Assembly (NCBI GenBank): GCA_951813085.1
Contig: OX638348.1
Span: 3,977,627-4,041,626, forward strand
Source: an uncultured Opitutaceae bacterium
Lineage (GTDB): Bacteria; Verrucomicrobiota; Verrucomicrobiia; Opitutales; Opitutaceae
Reading direction: 5' to 3'
Length of the DNA: 64,000 bases
A model generated the notes under the pieces. That model did no database searches. It had not been told where the DNA came from and saw only the letters and a program-made list of their open reading frames with translations. Within the stretch, counting starts at the first letter, position 1; each line of letters starts with the position of its first letter. The position numbers were made by a program, and so were the translations under genes. This document shows, one piece after another, positions 53,479 through 62,726 of the stretch.

Positions 53479-53870
53479 CGTTCGGTGAACGCGTTCATCT
53501 TCGCTCTCAGAAGCGGTTTGAGCATATAGTCGAGGACGCTCTTCTTGCCCGTTTTGATATCTACCTGAGCTACCATTCCTGGAAGAATCTGAAACTCTTC
53601 CTCGTTCGTCTTTAGAGAACGTTCGCCAGTGCGGATCAGTATGTGGTAGTAGCTTTGGCCGTCCTCTTCGTTCACGAACGTGTCGGCGCTGATCTGCTCC
53701 ACAGTGCCCTCGAGGCCACCGTAAATGGAGAAGTCGTAGGCGGTCAGCTTGACGGTTGCTTCTTGGTCGAGCGTTACGAACGCTATGTCGGAGGGACTGA
53801 TTTTCGCCTGGAGAAGCGTACCGCTAAGCAATACGATGATCGCGCTCAAAGCGATTGCTTTAACGTCCAA
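53475..53870 (-). pseudogene. Truncated HlyD-type secretion adaptor, C-terminal fragment
   Basis: The 131-residue frame, from a TTG at 53870, contains KISPSDIAFVTLDQEATVKL, YDFSIYGGLEGTVEQISADT and a C-terminal KKSVLDYMLKPLLRAK segment. These match the beta-barrel and end of type I secretion periplasmic adaptors of the HlyD/PrtE family. Those proteins have about 400 residues; here the first 250-300 (N-terminal helix and coiled-coil hairpin) are absent. The same frame stays open upstream to about 53967, without a plausible ATG and without clear adaptor homology. No partner ABC transporter is in the window. I read it as a decayed remnant, although a short TTG-started product cannot be excluded. 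Confidence 0.7.
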
Positions 53871-54088
53871 GAAAGAGCCTATAGTGTGAGATTTCGCTTT
53901 CAGCGGATTTACTAGGTTGGGTAATAGGCTCTTAATCGCTACATTCCCTATGAACTTAAGTAGCTAGTGGGAATCCATGCAGAATCACGAAATATCTACG
54001 TATAAATACTTAGCCAAAGAGCTGGGAAAAGTGACGCCGATATCGCGAAGCTCATTGCGCGACCGATTTGTCCGCGCCTCTAGCGGCG

Positions 54089-55060
54089 CTAGATGGAGTC
54101 AACTACGGCCTTCGTAACGGCATCAAAGACACCTGCCGATGTTGCCACGACCCCTTTATTCTCTCTGAGTGTCCGTCCAAGGGAGAAATCCAGAGGTTTT
54201 CCAAATGTATCGCAAACGCGTCCACCGGCTTCTTCGAGAATCGCTACTCCGGCAGCATGATCCCAAATCTTCTCTTCGTAGCCAGGCCTTGTTGGCAATC
54301 GAAGGTAAATCGATGCCTGGCCTCGCGAGACGGCTGCGTATTTGCATTGGCTATCCATGCGAAAGGGTTCCGAGAGCGAGCCCAAAAGAGATGCGATCTT
54401 GGCGGATTGATCGTGTAGCGTATGGCCCGGCTCTACCGATTCGCAAAATACGGCTTGAGATGGGTCTACAATGGAATCGGTTCTAATCTCAGCTTGCTGT
54501 GAGAGATCGCTGAGTGGCGACTGGAAGGCTCCTTGGCCCTTTGCTGCAAACAGTAGGCATCCTTTTTCATCGCCAATGGGCAGGTTGGGGCAGCCTAGAA
54601 CCCCGAGAGCCACGTTTCCGTCGATAATTAAGGCAAGCGCGACTGCATACTGGTCCCCTCTAAGAAATCCCTTAGTGCCATCGATCGGATCCAGGGTCCA
54701 GAATCGGCCGCTTGGTCCTCCTTGCGCGCCTCCTCTAGAAATCGACGATAGGATTTCCGCTTTATCCATGGAGGGATCTATTTTCTGAAATTGGTCGACA
54801 ATTCGAGAAAGGAGGAGCTCGTTCTCGGGATTCCCTAGATCATCCGTGTCCTCTTCTCCGACCGCAGGATCATCTGGGAAGGCGTCCCAGAGCGATTTCA
54901 ATACGAGGGCCTGGGCCCCGTAGTCTGCGACTGTGACGGGCGACTTGTCTTCCTTGCTATGGGTCTCGCTCGACGCGAGGTTCGGTTGAGCGGTCGCGCA
55001 GAGCTTGCAGGCGCGTTCGACCGCTTGTTTGGCTATAGTGAGTTCCCGTTCGAGCGTCAT
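54089..55060 (-). CDS. 3'(2'),5'-bisphosphate nucleotidase (HAL2/SAL1-like)
   Basis: The 323-residue Mg-dependent phosphatase of the inositol monophosphatase superfamily has SPVTVADYGAQALV, GEEDTDDL (metal-binding Glu), LDPIDGTKGFLRG (metal site and signature) and EKIWDHAAGVAILEEAGG (C-terminal Asp). The KGFLRGDQYAVAL segment is typical of the HAL2/SAL1 subgroup, which hydrolyses phosphoadenosine phosphate from sulfate assimilation. The length is close to eukaryotic-type members and longer than CysQ. It is convergent with no close partner. Confidence 0.9.
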   Translation of the reverse strand: MTLERELTIAKQAVERACKLCATAQPNLASSETHSKEDKSPVTVADYGAQALVLKSLWDAFPDDPAVGEEDTDDLGNPENELLLSRIVDQFQKIDPSMDKAEILSSISRGGAQGGPSGRFWTLDPIDGTKGFLRGDQYAVALALIIDGNVALGVLGCPNLPIGDEKGCLLFAAKGQGAFQSPLSDLSQQAEIRTDSIVDPSQAVFCESVEPGHTLHDQSAKIASLLGSLSEPFRMDSQCKYAAVSRGQASIYLRLPTRPGYEEKIWDHAAGVAILEEAGGRVCDTFGKPLDFSLGRTLRENKGVVATSAGVFDAVTKAVVDSI

Positions 55061-55217
55061 TGGCTGGTTCAGTTGAAAATTTTCAAGGGATTTGATCCCT
55101 ATAGAGTCATCGGTTCTTGTCCCGTAATACTTTAGTCGTGTCGAACCTTTTCTATTTCCAACGCGGATCTAACGATTCCGCTTAACATTCCCAGCGGAGA
55201 TCCCTATCTCGTACGCT

Positions 55218-56069
55218 ATGCTAAAAACGATCGCTCCTACTTTGTTCTCGTTCGATATCGAGTGGATCCCGGATCCGTTGTCCGCTGAAATCCTCCACGG
55301 CGTGCCCAGCGATGGCTTGCAAGCGCGCGAAGATGCGATGAAGCGACTGTGGCTTGAGGCGGGAGCGACTGAGGAACAGCCACAGCCTTACTTAAAGACA
55401 GTGCTTTGCCGCATCGTTTCTGTCTGCGGAATCTTTCGAAAGGTTTCCAATGGAGAGGTGAACATTAAGCTTGTTAGCTTACCATCGAATGTGGATGACG
55501 CCGAGAAATCTCGAGAGAAGTCGATACTACAGACCTTGTTGAAGGCAATTGGAACACGGAAACCGCAAATCGTCGGCTACAATTCCCGTAATGCGGATGT
55601 GCCCATAATCGTGCAACGATCCATTGCGCATGGCCTCTACAGCGAGGGGATGGGTGAACGGCCCGACAAGCCTTGGGAGGGAATCGACTACTTCGCGCAG
55701 AGCAGCGACTACAGTATCGATCTCGCTCCTATGCTGGGTCGATATGCGCAGACTCCCAAGCTCAATGAAATTGCGACACTTTGCGGAATACCTGGAAAAG
55801 TGGATACTGACGGAGGAAGCGTCTCAGGGCTATGGCTCAGCGGCAATTTGAAAGCGATTGTCGACTACAATGAATTCGATGCGGTTACCACTCATCTCCT
55901 TTGGGCTCGCGTGGCTCGTTTTTGCGGGTTGCTGAGCGCCGATGCGTACGAGAATGAGCAGCAGTTGGTGAGATCGCTTCTCGTTAGCGAGATTGCAAAT
56001 GGCAAGTCGCATTTCGAGCGATACATTGAAGAGTGGGATAGGCTCAAGGAACTTGTATCCAAACGATGA
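55218..56069 (+). CDS. Predicted 3'-5' exonuclease, PolB-like (DEDD)
   Basis: The 283-residue protein has the DEDD exonuclease motifs: ExoI FSFDIEW with D13 and E15, ExoII in IVGYNSRNADVPII and ExoIII in VDYNEFDAVTTHLLW. The pattern matches the predicted PolB-exonuclease-like family. No polymerase domain is fused. Biological role is unknown; proofreading, repair or RNA processing are options. The next ORF follows after 13 bases. Confidence 0.82.
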   Translation: MLKTIAPTLFSFDIEWIPDPLSAEILHGVPSDGLQAREDAMKRLWLEAGATEEQPQPYLKTVLCRIVSVCGIFRKVSNGEVNIKLVSLPSNVDDAEKSREKSILQTLLKAIGTRKPQIVGYNSRNADVPIIVQRSIAHGLYSEGMGERPDKPWEGIDYFAQSSDYSIDLAPMLGRYAQTPKLNEIATLCGIPGKVDTDGGSVSGLWLSGNLKAIVDYNEFDAVTTHLLWARVARFCGLLSADAYENEQQLVRSLLVSEIANGKSHFERYIEEWDRLKELVSKR

Positions 56070-56082
56070 ATCTATTGCAGTT

Positions 56083-56622
56083 GTGAGCAGCGCTACGGCG
56101 ATAGTAATTCCCATGAAAGTGTGGACGCCTGGCCTGCATGGTTTTCGCGCAAAGCGATTGGATGCGGGCCAAGTGATGATTCCTCCACATATTCCGATCC
56201 TCGAGCTCGATAAATCGAATAGGGTGTCGCGCGATAATGCGGGCTTGGTGGTTGAAAAGCTTTTGGCGATGAGCCATACTGTATCCGCATTTTCATATAC
56301 ATTATCCGCATTGCATTGGGACGAGAGTGAAAAACGGTTTTCAATATTGCCGGATGCGACAGATAGATTCGAAGCGCTACGGATGCGGATCCAGGATTTG
56401 CTCGGCATCGAAAGGGACTTTAGGGAGCGCTACCAGCCCAGCTTGCTGCTCGCATCTGGCGCCTCGAAGAGCCCGTATGAGCTGGAAGAGGAATTCCATC
56501 TCATGAATGGCGATTCCTTTTCCTTGAATTGCCGAGCTACCGAAATGGAGGTGTATCGCTTTCAGGCAGGCAACTGGTTGCTCAGCGCCGAAATTCCAAT
56601 TGCGGAGTCCGCGGAAAACTAA
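56083..56622 (+). CDS. Degenerate 2H-phosphoesterase-like protein (2'-5' RNA ligase fold)
   Basis: The product, about 179 residues from GTG 56083 (uncertain; ATG 56113 is an alternative), follows the 2'-5' RNA ligase family: TAIVIPMKVWTPGLHGFR at the N-terminus, then MIPPHIPILEL where the first HxT/S motif should be, and a C-terminal YQPSLLLASG where the second would be. The first motif reads HIP and the second lacks His (PSLLL), so the catalytic pair is broken and the protein is probably a non-catalytic or altered member. It lies 13 bases after the exonuclease gene; both may be RNA/DNA-related. Confidence 0.5.
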   Translation: MSSATAIVIPMKVWTPGLHGFRAKRLDAGQVMIPPHIPILELDKSNRVSRDNAGLVVEKLLAMSHTVSAFSYTLSALHWDESEKRFSILPDATDRFEALRMRIQDLLGIERDFRERYQPSLLLASGASKSPYELEEEFHLMNGDSFSLNCRATEMEVYRFQAGNWLLSAEIPIAESAEN

Positions 56623-56623
56623 G

Positions 56624-58435
56624 TTAGACGCGAGCGGCTCGTTTCCGCAGCGTGGCATTGAGGATACGCTTTCTCATTCGTAGAAATGAAGGTGTAGCTT
56701 CAACGAATTCGTCCGGGGCGATGTACTCGATGGCCCGTTCGAGCGAAAAGTCGATTGGGGGAGATAGCTGGATCCCTTTACCTTCTCCTTGGCTCCTGAA
56801 ATTGGTCAATTGCTTCGCTTTCGTAGGATTGACGGGTATGTCGCTCGCTCGCGGGTTCTCGCCCACGATCATTCCCTCGTACACCTCAGTGCCTGCTCCC
56901 ACGAATAGCTTTCCCCGGTCTTCCAATGCCGACAGTGAATAGGCGGTCGTTTTGCCATTATCCATCGATACGAGCGTCCCGGTAGGCCGAGTTGCGATCT
57001 CGCCCGCCTTGGGGCGATACTCCTTGAAAAGGTGCGACATGATCCCATGTCCGCTGGTCGCGTTCACCAAATCGATTTCCAGGCCGATCAAGCCACGCGT
57101 TGGTATTTTCGCTTCAAGAAAAATGGTTCCATTGCGCGTTTCCATCTTGGTCATTTGGCCGCGTCGGTTGGAGAGGTTCTCCATTATTCCTCCCATGCAG
57201 TCCTCAGGAAGCTCGATCCATAGCGTCTCGAACGGCTCGTGCGTTTTTCCGTCAATCTCCTTAGTGATTACGGTAGGACGAGAAACAAGAACCTCGAAGC
57301 CTTCGCGGCGCATGGTTTCAACGAGAACGGAAATTTGCATGGCGCCACGCGCTGATACATTGAATACGCCGCTCGTATCGGAATCTTCCACATTGATCGA
57401 TACATTGGTTTTCATCTCCCTAAACAGGCGCTCTCGTATTTGACGGGACGTTACGAGCTTTCCATCTCTTCCCGCGAGGGGTCCGTCGTTGACCGCGAAT
57501 TGCATCTGAATCGTGGGCGGATCGATGTCCACGAATAGAAGCGGTTCCTGTTCAGGGGTGAAGCAGAGCGTTTCGCCGATGTTGACTTCCTCGAATCCAG
57601 CGATTCCGACGATGTTCCCCGCTTCGCCGCGATTCGATTCGCTGGAGCCCAGTCCTGAGTATTCGAAAACTTTCGTAATCTTGGTCCGCTCTCGAGAACC
57701 GTCCTTCTTAATGCGAAATACCTTGTCGCTCGTTTCGATGCTGCCACTTAGCGCTTTACCGATAGCGACTCTGCCCATGTAGTTGTCCCAGTCGATATTG
57801 CTCACGAGCATGCGGAATTCGCCGTCTACATCCGCTTCGGGAGCGGGGATCGACTCAAGAACCGTTTCAAATAACGGCGTCATGTCCTTATGCTCGTCGT
57901 CGAGCTCCTTAGCCATGAATCCATTCTTAGCCGATCCATAGAGAAAAGGGGCATTGAATTGGTCCTCGTCCGCATCCAGCTCGAGAAACAGTTCAAGAAC
58001 CTGATCGTGCACGCGTTCGGGGTCCGCGAACTCTCGGTCGATCTTGTTGACGACGACGATTGGCTTGAGTCCGTGAGCGAGCGCTTTGCGAAGCACGAAG
58101 CGCGTCTGGGCCTGAGGGCCGTCCTTTGCATCCACGAGGAGCAGGACGCCATCCACCATTTTCATGACGCGCTCGACTTCTCCGCCGAAATCGGCGTGTC
58201 CCGGAGTATCCACAATATTGATCGTTTTCCCATTCCAGTGGACGGACGTGTTCTTGGCTTTGATGGTAATTCCTTTTTCCCTTTCGAGATCCATCGAATC
58301 CATCGCTCGTTCCTCGGCCTTCTGGTTTTCGCGATAAATGCCGCCTTCTTGCATCAGGCAATCAACCAGCGTCGTCTTGCCGTGGTCGACGTGCGCGATG
58401 ATCGCTATATTGCGGATGTCGTCATTTCGTTTCAT
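56624..58435 (-). CDS. typA: GTP-binding protein TypA/BipA
   Basis: TypA is a ribosome-binding translational GTPase involved in stress and ribosome assembly. From ATG 58435 the 603-residue protein shows G1 [14 protein letters not shown], the switch I segment [35 protein letters not shown], and the TypA C-terminal region. The frame is open five codons upstream. It is divergent from hrpB. Confidence 0.97.
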   Translation of the reverse strand: MKRNDDIRNIAIIAHVDHGKTTLVDCLMQEGGIYRENQKAEERAMDSMDLEREKGITIKAKNTSVHWNGKTINIVDTPGHADFGGEVERVMKMVDGVLLLVDAKDGPQAQTRFVLRKALAHGLKPIVVVNKIDREFADPERVHDQVLELFLELDADEDQFNAPFLYGSAKNGFMAKELDDEHKDMTPLFETVLESIPAPEADVDGEFRMLVSNIDWDNYMGRVAIGKALSGSIETSDKVFRIKKDGSRERTKITKVFEYSGLGSSESNRGEAGNIVGIAGFEEVNIGETLCFTPEQEPLLFVDIDPPTIQMQFAVNDGPLAGRDGKLVTSRQIRERLFREMKTNVSINVEDSDTSGVFNVSARGAMQISVLVETMRREGFEVLVSRPTVITKEIDGKTHEPFETLWIELPEDCMGGIMENLSNRRGQMTKMETRNGTIFLEAKIPTRGLIGLEIDLVNATSGHGIMSHLFKEYRPKAGEIATRPTGTLVSMDNGKTTAYSLSALEDRGKLFVGAGTEVYEGMIVGENPRASDIPVNPTKAKQLTNFRSQGEGKGIQLSPPIDFSLERAIEYIAPDEFVEATPSFLRMRKRILNATLRKRAARV

Positions 58436-58588
58436 CTCGATAGGTCCCAAGGTTGGGAAAAGCGATGGGAATGACGCTTCATACGGGCTTTGGCAAGCGG
58501 ATAGATGAGCATGAGCGAGAAATTCCGGCGGCGCGGCAGCTCGATTTTTCGCTAGCGTGTTTCAGGCGATTCGTTGGAATCTGAAACG

Positions 58589-61120
58589 ATGCGATTACCC
58601 ATCCACGAGATTGAGATCGACTTTCTTGCTGCCTATCGGGATGGCGCTCGATTGATACTTCAAGCGCCTACGGGTTCTGGCAAGTCGACTCAGATTCCGC
58701 AAATGCTTAGTAGAGCGGGATTTCTTGATGGAGGGGAGGTAATTGCCCTGCAGCCTAGGCGCATTGCCGCGCGGATGCTGGCGCGCCGGGTGGCGTCCGA
58801 AATGAACGAGCCTTTGGGAGGTCTTGTCGGGTACCAGATTCGTAACGAAAATCATACGTCTTCACGAACGCGAATCCGTTTTGTAACCGAAGGTATTCTT
58901 CTGAGGCGGCTGATCAATGACCCGGAATTGCGCGGAGTGTCCGCCATCATTTTCGATGAGTTCCATGAACGAAGCCTCCACGGCGATCTCACGCTGGCCC
59001 GCGGCCTGATGCTCCAGAAAACGGCGCGCCCTGATTTAAAGATCGTGGTGATGTCGGCGACTTTGGATACTGACGCTCTCTCTGATTATTTATCGCCTTG
59101 CGAAACCATACGCTCGGAAGGGCGCGTCTACCCCGTCGATGTATCCTATATTGGGGACCGATTGGCGAATTCCAATGCGGCGATTTGGGATCTAGCCGCG
59201 CGTTCTGTGGCTGACGCGGTAACGGAGGAAACGGAAGGCCATGTTCTCGTATTTATGCCAGGCGCCTATGAGATTGGCCGGACAATCCGCGCGTTGGGAG
59301 AGCGACTTTCATCGGCGAAATTTAGAGTGCTTCCATTGCACAGCGAACTTGGATCGAAGGATCAGGACGCGGCTTTGGATGCTTGCGATCGACGTAAAGT
59401 GATTGTATCGACGAATGTGGCCGAGACATCGCTAACGATCGATGACGTGAGAATCGTCGTAGACAGTGGCCAAGCTCGTATCGCCCGATACGATCCCAGT
59501 CGGGGGCTGAACACTCTCTGGATCGAAAAGATAAGCCATGCCTCTGCCAACCAGCGTATGGGTCGAGCGGGACGAACGTGTCCAGGGCGCTGCCTTCGGC
59601 TTTGGTCCGAGCGCGATCACCAGCAGCGGGCGGAATGTGACGAGCCGGAAGCGATGCGAATGGATTTGGCCGAATCGATTCTCACCTTGCTGGCGACAGG
59701 GGTGGAGGATTTGGACGCCTTTGATTGGTTTGAAAAACCGGTCGAATCGCGGATCGATGAAGCCTTTGTCCTCCTTTCGATGCTCGGTGCGGTAGACGAG
59801 CGCCGCGCCCTTACGAGCGCAGGGCGAAAAATGAGCGAGTTCCCCCTGCATCCCCGTTTTGGGGCTATGATGCTTGCGGCCGATCGCTATGGATGCGTCC
59901 CTGAGCTTTCGCTGGCGGCGGCAGTAGCGGAATCCCGAGGATTGCTGCTCCGGAAAGTGGACAAATCGGTATTGCGGAGGCGCGAATCGCTGCTTGGCGA
60001 TTGCGCGGGAAGCGATTTGATCGCTCAAATGCGGGCCTGGAGCGGAGCGCGGGCCAATGGATTCGATATCGGCTATTGCAGGGAGATAGGGATACATGCC
60101 CAGACCGCTCGACAAGTGAGTCGCGTGTCGGATCAGATATTCTCGTACGCGAAGTATGAGGATTTCAACTTGATCCAAGAGGCCCCGGCTAGGGAAGAGG
60201 ACGTAGTAAAATGTGTGTTGTCCGGATTTCCTGACCGCGTGTGCCGGCGATTGGATCGAGGTACGCTTCGCGTGGAGATGACAGGCGGCTTGCGAGGGTC
60301 TCTGGCTCGAGAGAGCATGGCTCGGGATTCTGCCTTATTCGTGGCCTGCGAAATCAACGAAATCGGAACGCAACGTGGGGATGTATCGACCGTCCTAAAT
60401 CTTTGTTCGGAAATCCAACGCGAATGGTTGGAGGAACTGTTTCCTAACGACTTCGACTCCGGTTCCGAGACCAAATTCGATGAGAAACAGAAACGGGTGG
60501 TGGAGAGGGTATTCGTTCGCTATCGGGACCTGGATATTGAGTTGAAAGAGAACCTGGATGTGAATATCGAGGTTGCTGCCACAGAGCTTGCTGCCCTCGT
60601 CGTCGCGGGAAAGGCGAAACTAGATAAATGGAACAGTGAAGTGGAGGTCTATTTAGAGCGCGTTCGATTTGCATCGTCGCAGTTTCCTGAATACGAGATT
60701 GAAGATTTCGACGAAGACTCCAAAAGTCTGGTAATCGAGCAATGTTGCCTTGGGGCGAAAAGTCTCCGGGATTTGAAACGGCAGGCAGTGATGCCGTTGA
60801 TTAAGTCTTGGTTCGGTATCGAGGTGGAGAACGTCGTCGAAGCGGAAGCCCCAATGAAGGTTCGTTTGGAAAATGGAAGGACGGCTCGTATTCGATACGA
60901 ATCGGGACAGGCTATCTTGTCGGCGAAGATTCAGGAACTCTATGACCTGAATGCTCCCCCGACTTTATGCCAGGGTCGGTATCAGCCGCGATTTGAAATC
61001 CTAGCTCCCAATCAGAGACCCGTTCAATTGACAGATGACTTGGAGGCCTTTTGGACGAATGCGTATCCTAGCATCAAAAAGGATCTTGCGGGACGCTACC
61101 CAAAGCATGAGTGGCGGTAG
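58589..61120 (+). CDS. hrpB: ATP-dependent helicase HrpB
   Basis: The 843-residue DEAH-type helicase has Walker A APTGSGKSTQIPQ, PRRIAARMLARRVA, Walker B FDEFHERSL, VMSATLDT, NVAETSLTIDDV and QRMGRAGRTCPG, followed by a long HrpB-specific C-terminal region with the helicase-associated domain. HrpB proteins are widespread in bacteria but their substrate is poorly defined. I use ATG 58589; the frame is open from a TTG at 58574. Confidence 0.94.
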   Translation: MRLPIHEIEIDFLAAYRDGARLILQAPTGSGKSTQIPQMLSRAGFLDGGEVIALQPRRIAARMLARRVASEMNEPLGGLVGYQIRNENHTSSRTRIRFVTEGILLRRLINDPELRGVSAIIFDEFHERSLHGDLTLARGLMLQKTARPDLKIVVMSATLDTDALSDYLSPCETIRSEGRVYPVDVSYIGDRLANSNAAIWDLAARSVADAVTEETEGHVLVFMPGAYEIGRTIRALGERLSSAKFRVLPLHSELGSKDQDAALDACDRRKVIVSTNVAETSLTIDDVRIVVDSGQARIARYDPSRGLNTLWIEKISHASANQRMGRAGRTCPGRCLRLWSERDHQQRAECDEPEAMRMDLAESILTLLATGVEDLDAFDWFEKPVESRIDEAFVLLSMLGAVDERRALTSAGRKMSEFPLHPRFGAMMLAADRYGCVPELSLAAAVAESRGLLLRKVDKSVLRRRESLLGDCAGSDLIAQMRAWSGARANGFDIGYCREIGIHAQTARQVSRVSDQIFSYAKYEDFNLIQEAPAREEDVVKCVLSGFPDRVCRRLDRGTLRVEMTGGLRGSLARESMARDSALFVACEINEIGTQRGDVSTVLNLCSEIQREWLEELFPNDFDSGSETKFDEKQKRVVERVFVRYRDLDIELKENLDVNIEVAATELAALVVAGKAKLDKWNSEVEVYLERVRFASSQFPEYEIEDFDEDSKSLVIEQCCLGAKSLRDLKRQAVMPLIKSWFGIEVENVVEAEAPMKVRLENGRTARIRYESGQAILSAKIQELYDLNAPPTLCQGRYQPRFEILAPNQRPVQLTDDLEAFWTNAYPSIKKDLAGRYPKHEWR

Positions 61121-61295
61121 TATCGCCGCTAGCCTTTGGCCCGTCGACTCAATGCTCCATCTCCGTTCGTGAAACTCGCTGCGTTGAACTGCCGCGACAA
61201 TTCTCATCTGCCGTTGGATGCTTCCCCCTCTTCAATGGGTTTTTTCCATGACGTGCCTCTTTCCAGCGGCTTGCCCGGGCGTAGCTCACTGATTG

Positions 61296-61394
61296 GTTCG
61301 TCTTAATCCGGCTTCGTTGCTCTACGCCGAGACAGGCTACGTCTACGGCTGGCGCCTCGCGACGGATGGTGGGAGATGGCAGATCAAGACGAAC
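61296..61394. repeat. 13-bp imperfect inverted repeat (spacing 73 bases)
   Basis: GTTCGTCTTAATC at 61296-61308 is the reverse complement of GATCAAGACGAAC at 61382-61394, with one mismatch. Such pairs occur at ends of small mobile elements, but no ORF lies between the arms, so its meaning is open. Confidence 0.4.
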
Positions 61395-61663
61395 TTTAGA
61401 ATATCAACGACTTAAAATCATAATAGGTGTTAGCAGGTGTAATTCGAATGCATTTATTGGGAGAATTTTAAGAGATACCGTTTAAAGGCACATGTCTTGA
61501 TGTGGGGGAAGAATTCCAGTTGGACCAAGATAGGGGTCGGTTTCATGCACGGTGATGGTGCCGGGGTAAACGTCCTCTTGGACTGTCTGCCACTAGACGG
61601 GCATATAACGCTACGAACATATCCGTGCTCGGAAGAGGGTATGTGATTTAAGAAGTCGTATTC

Positions 61664-61685
61664 AAAAGCCGGTAACTCGGCTTTT
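61664..61685. terminator. Symmetric hairpin, possible bidirectional terminator
   Basis: AAAAGCCG / CGGCTTTT (61664-61671 and 61678-61685) form an 8-bp perfect stem with a six-base loop. It has a T run on both strands, the layout of a bidirectional intrinsic terminator. It lies downstream of the AbiEii fragment on the minus strand. Confidence 0.6.
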
Positions 61686-61757
61686 AGGATCCCGTTTGAT
61701 TTTCTACTATTGATGGTATTCCGGACAAGGATATCGCTAAGGATCCAGGCGGAGGTC

Positions 61758-62207
61758 CTAGTCCATGGCGACTTCGTTTAATATCGTTTCGGCATCCGCT
61801 AGCGTATCCAGAATTTCCTCGAAAGGCGGTGGTATTTTGAAAAACATCTGTTCCATTGCCTTGTAGTCCTTTTTCAGGTTCTCGATGGCTTCAGGCTTGG
61901 GTAGACGTTTGAAGACGCCTCGTTTGGCTGTATCGTAGTTTGCCCAGGAGGAGCGGAAGAAACGGGACTTGTGCTGAACGACGCGGTTCAGGAGTTCGTC
62001 GCTCTGGATCGCTTTCTTCCTGATGGGGTTCTTCCAGAGGGCTGCGAAGTCGGCATAGTGCCTCGAGAAGCGGTCACGGTTTCTGAGATTGGGCCGATGG
62101 TGTTCCGCATGGAGGATGGTCGCTTTCTCCCAAAAGGTTCGCTCGATTTCCAAGGCGACGACTTGCGCGTGGCAGTCGACGAAATGGCCTTGCGCAGCTG
62201 TTCGGGC
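61758..62207 (-). pseudogene. AbiEii-family toxin, 5'-truncated fragment
   Basis: The frame opens after a stop at 62208-62210 and runs to 61758. The only plausible start is TTG 62153, giving 131 residues. It matches the C-terminal half of AbiEii nucleotidyltransferase toxins: ERTFWEKATILHAEHHRP, RFSRHYADFAAL, SSWANYDTAKRGVFKRLP and the LKKDYKAMEQMFF end. The N-terminal nucleotidyltransferase half (with the GxS...DxD active site) is absent and no antitoxin AbiEi is next to it, so the gene is a remnant. Homology reaches up to about VVALEIERT, where the phage-like frame ends. Confidence 0.75.
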
Positions 62208-62284
62208 TCAATGTCGAAATTGTAGTCGGCATAGCCTAGCTCCTCGTAGGCCGCATGGACGAGCTGCCCCTTGCTCCAAGCCAC
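61988..62284 (-). pseudogene. P22 gp4-like tail accessory gene, 5' fragment (homology 62284 to about 62190)
   Basis: From GTG 62284 the product starts MAWSKGQLVHAAYEELGYADYNFDIEPEQLRKAI, matching the N-terminus of head-completion or packaged-DNA-stabilisation proteins of the P22 gp4 type. After about residue 33 the frame becomes low-complexity Arg/Ser (RKSSPWKSSEPFGRKRPSS) and overlaps the AbiEii fragment, so homology stops and the rest is chance reading. The gene order coat, small gene, gp4 is the P22 order, which supports the call. Confidence 0.6.
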
Positions 62285-62287
62285 GGA

Positions 62288-62632
62288 TCAGGCCTTCTTG
62301 CTTTCAGCAGGAAGCTCGGGCTTTTCAGCAGGAGGCCCGGGTTTCCTAGCGCCTCCCCTAGCGCTTCCCATAGCGCCCCATGAGGAAAGAGCCTCTTCGG
62401 GGGAACGGCGCCAGCCTAGCTTTTGAAGCCTTTCAACCTCCTCCTCGCCTTTCGCGCCGATGTAGCGGTAGCCTCCTCCCGCCGGGCCGGGCTTCCCTGA
62501 CAGGCCGGGATACCTCGTTCCGCTAACGCATTCGCGGTAAAGGATCTCTGTATAGGTCCCCGCGCCGGCAGGGCCTAGGGGGCTGGTCCGGTCGGGGTTA
62601 AGCCCGAGCTCTTTCTTCTCTTCTGAAATCAT
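62288..62632 (-). CDS. Small phage-associated protein between coat and gp4-like genes (114 aa)
   Basis: ATG 62632 encodes 114 residues with a Gly/Pro-rich body and a tail of short repeats: GSARGGARKPGPPAEKPELPAE, two heptads of KPxxPAE. The middle has YIGAKGEEEVERLQKLGW. No clear family; it may be a head decoration, hinge or linker protein of the phage. It fills the gap between coat and gp4-like genes on the same strand, with stop and next GTG three bases apart. The repeat-coded tail suggests replication slippage. Confidence 0.6.
   Translation of the reverse strand: MISEEKKELGLNPDRTSPLGPAGAGTYTEILYRECVSGTRYPGLSGKPGPAGGGYRYIGAKGEEEVERLQKLGWRRSPEEALSSWGAMGSARGGARKPGPPAEKPELPAESKKA
62302..62380. 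repeat. Short tandem repeats inside the phage small gene
   Basis: Two 21-base units at 62302-62322 and 62323-62343 (TTTCAGCAGGA...) are followed by three 12-base units at 62345-62356, 62357-62368 and 62369-62380 (CCTAGCGCCTCC and variants). All are in frame and encode the KPxxPAE heptads and GxAR motifs. Confidence 0.8.
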
Positions 62633-62687
62633 ATTGGTAGTATATCTCTAAATTCAGCTAAATGTCAACGTTCATGCTTCGGGCGGG

Positions 62688-62712
62688 AAAAGCAGGGGCC
62701 AAAGGCCCCCGC
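62688..62712 (-). terminator. Rho-independent terminator after the coat gene
   Basis: On the minus strand GCGGGGGCC TTT GGCCCCTGC forms a 9-bp stem (one G-U pair) with a 3-base loop, followed by TTTT (complement of 62688-62691). It sits 15 bases after the coat stop and would separate coat expression from the downstream small gene. Confidence 0.85.
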
Positions 62713-62726
62713 TGGAGGGAAGGAAC

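Larger units (their letters stand above)
61121..61757. other. Non-coding border between hrpB and the phage-derived segment
   Basis: Over 600 bases with no supported ORF on either strand and no tRNA visible. The first half looks like ordinary GC-rich chromosome; the second half is more AT-rich. It contains a 13-bp imperfect inverted repeat (61296-61308 / 61382-61394) and a hairpin with T tail at 61664-61685. It is a plausible recombination border or decayed end of the phage element. Confidence 0.5.

Noticed and set aside
57890..58474. 194-residue plus-strand ORF inside typA
   Set aside because: Antisense shadow of the conserved GTPase domain.
59432..60178. 248-residue minus-strand ORF inside hrpB
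   Set aside because: Antisense to conserved helicase motifs; no recognisable domain.
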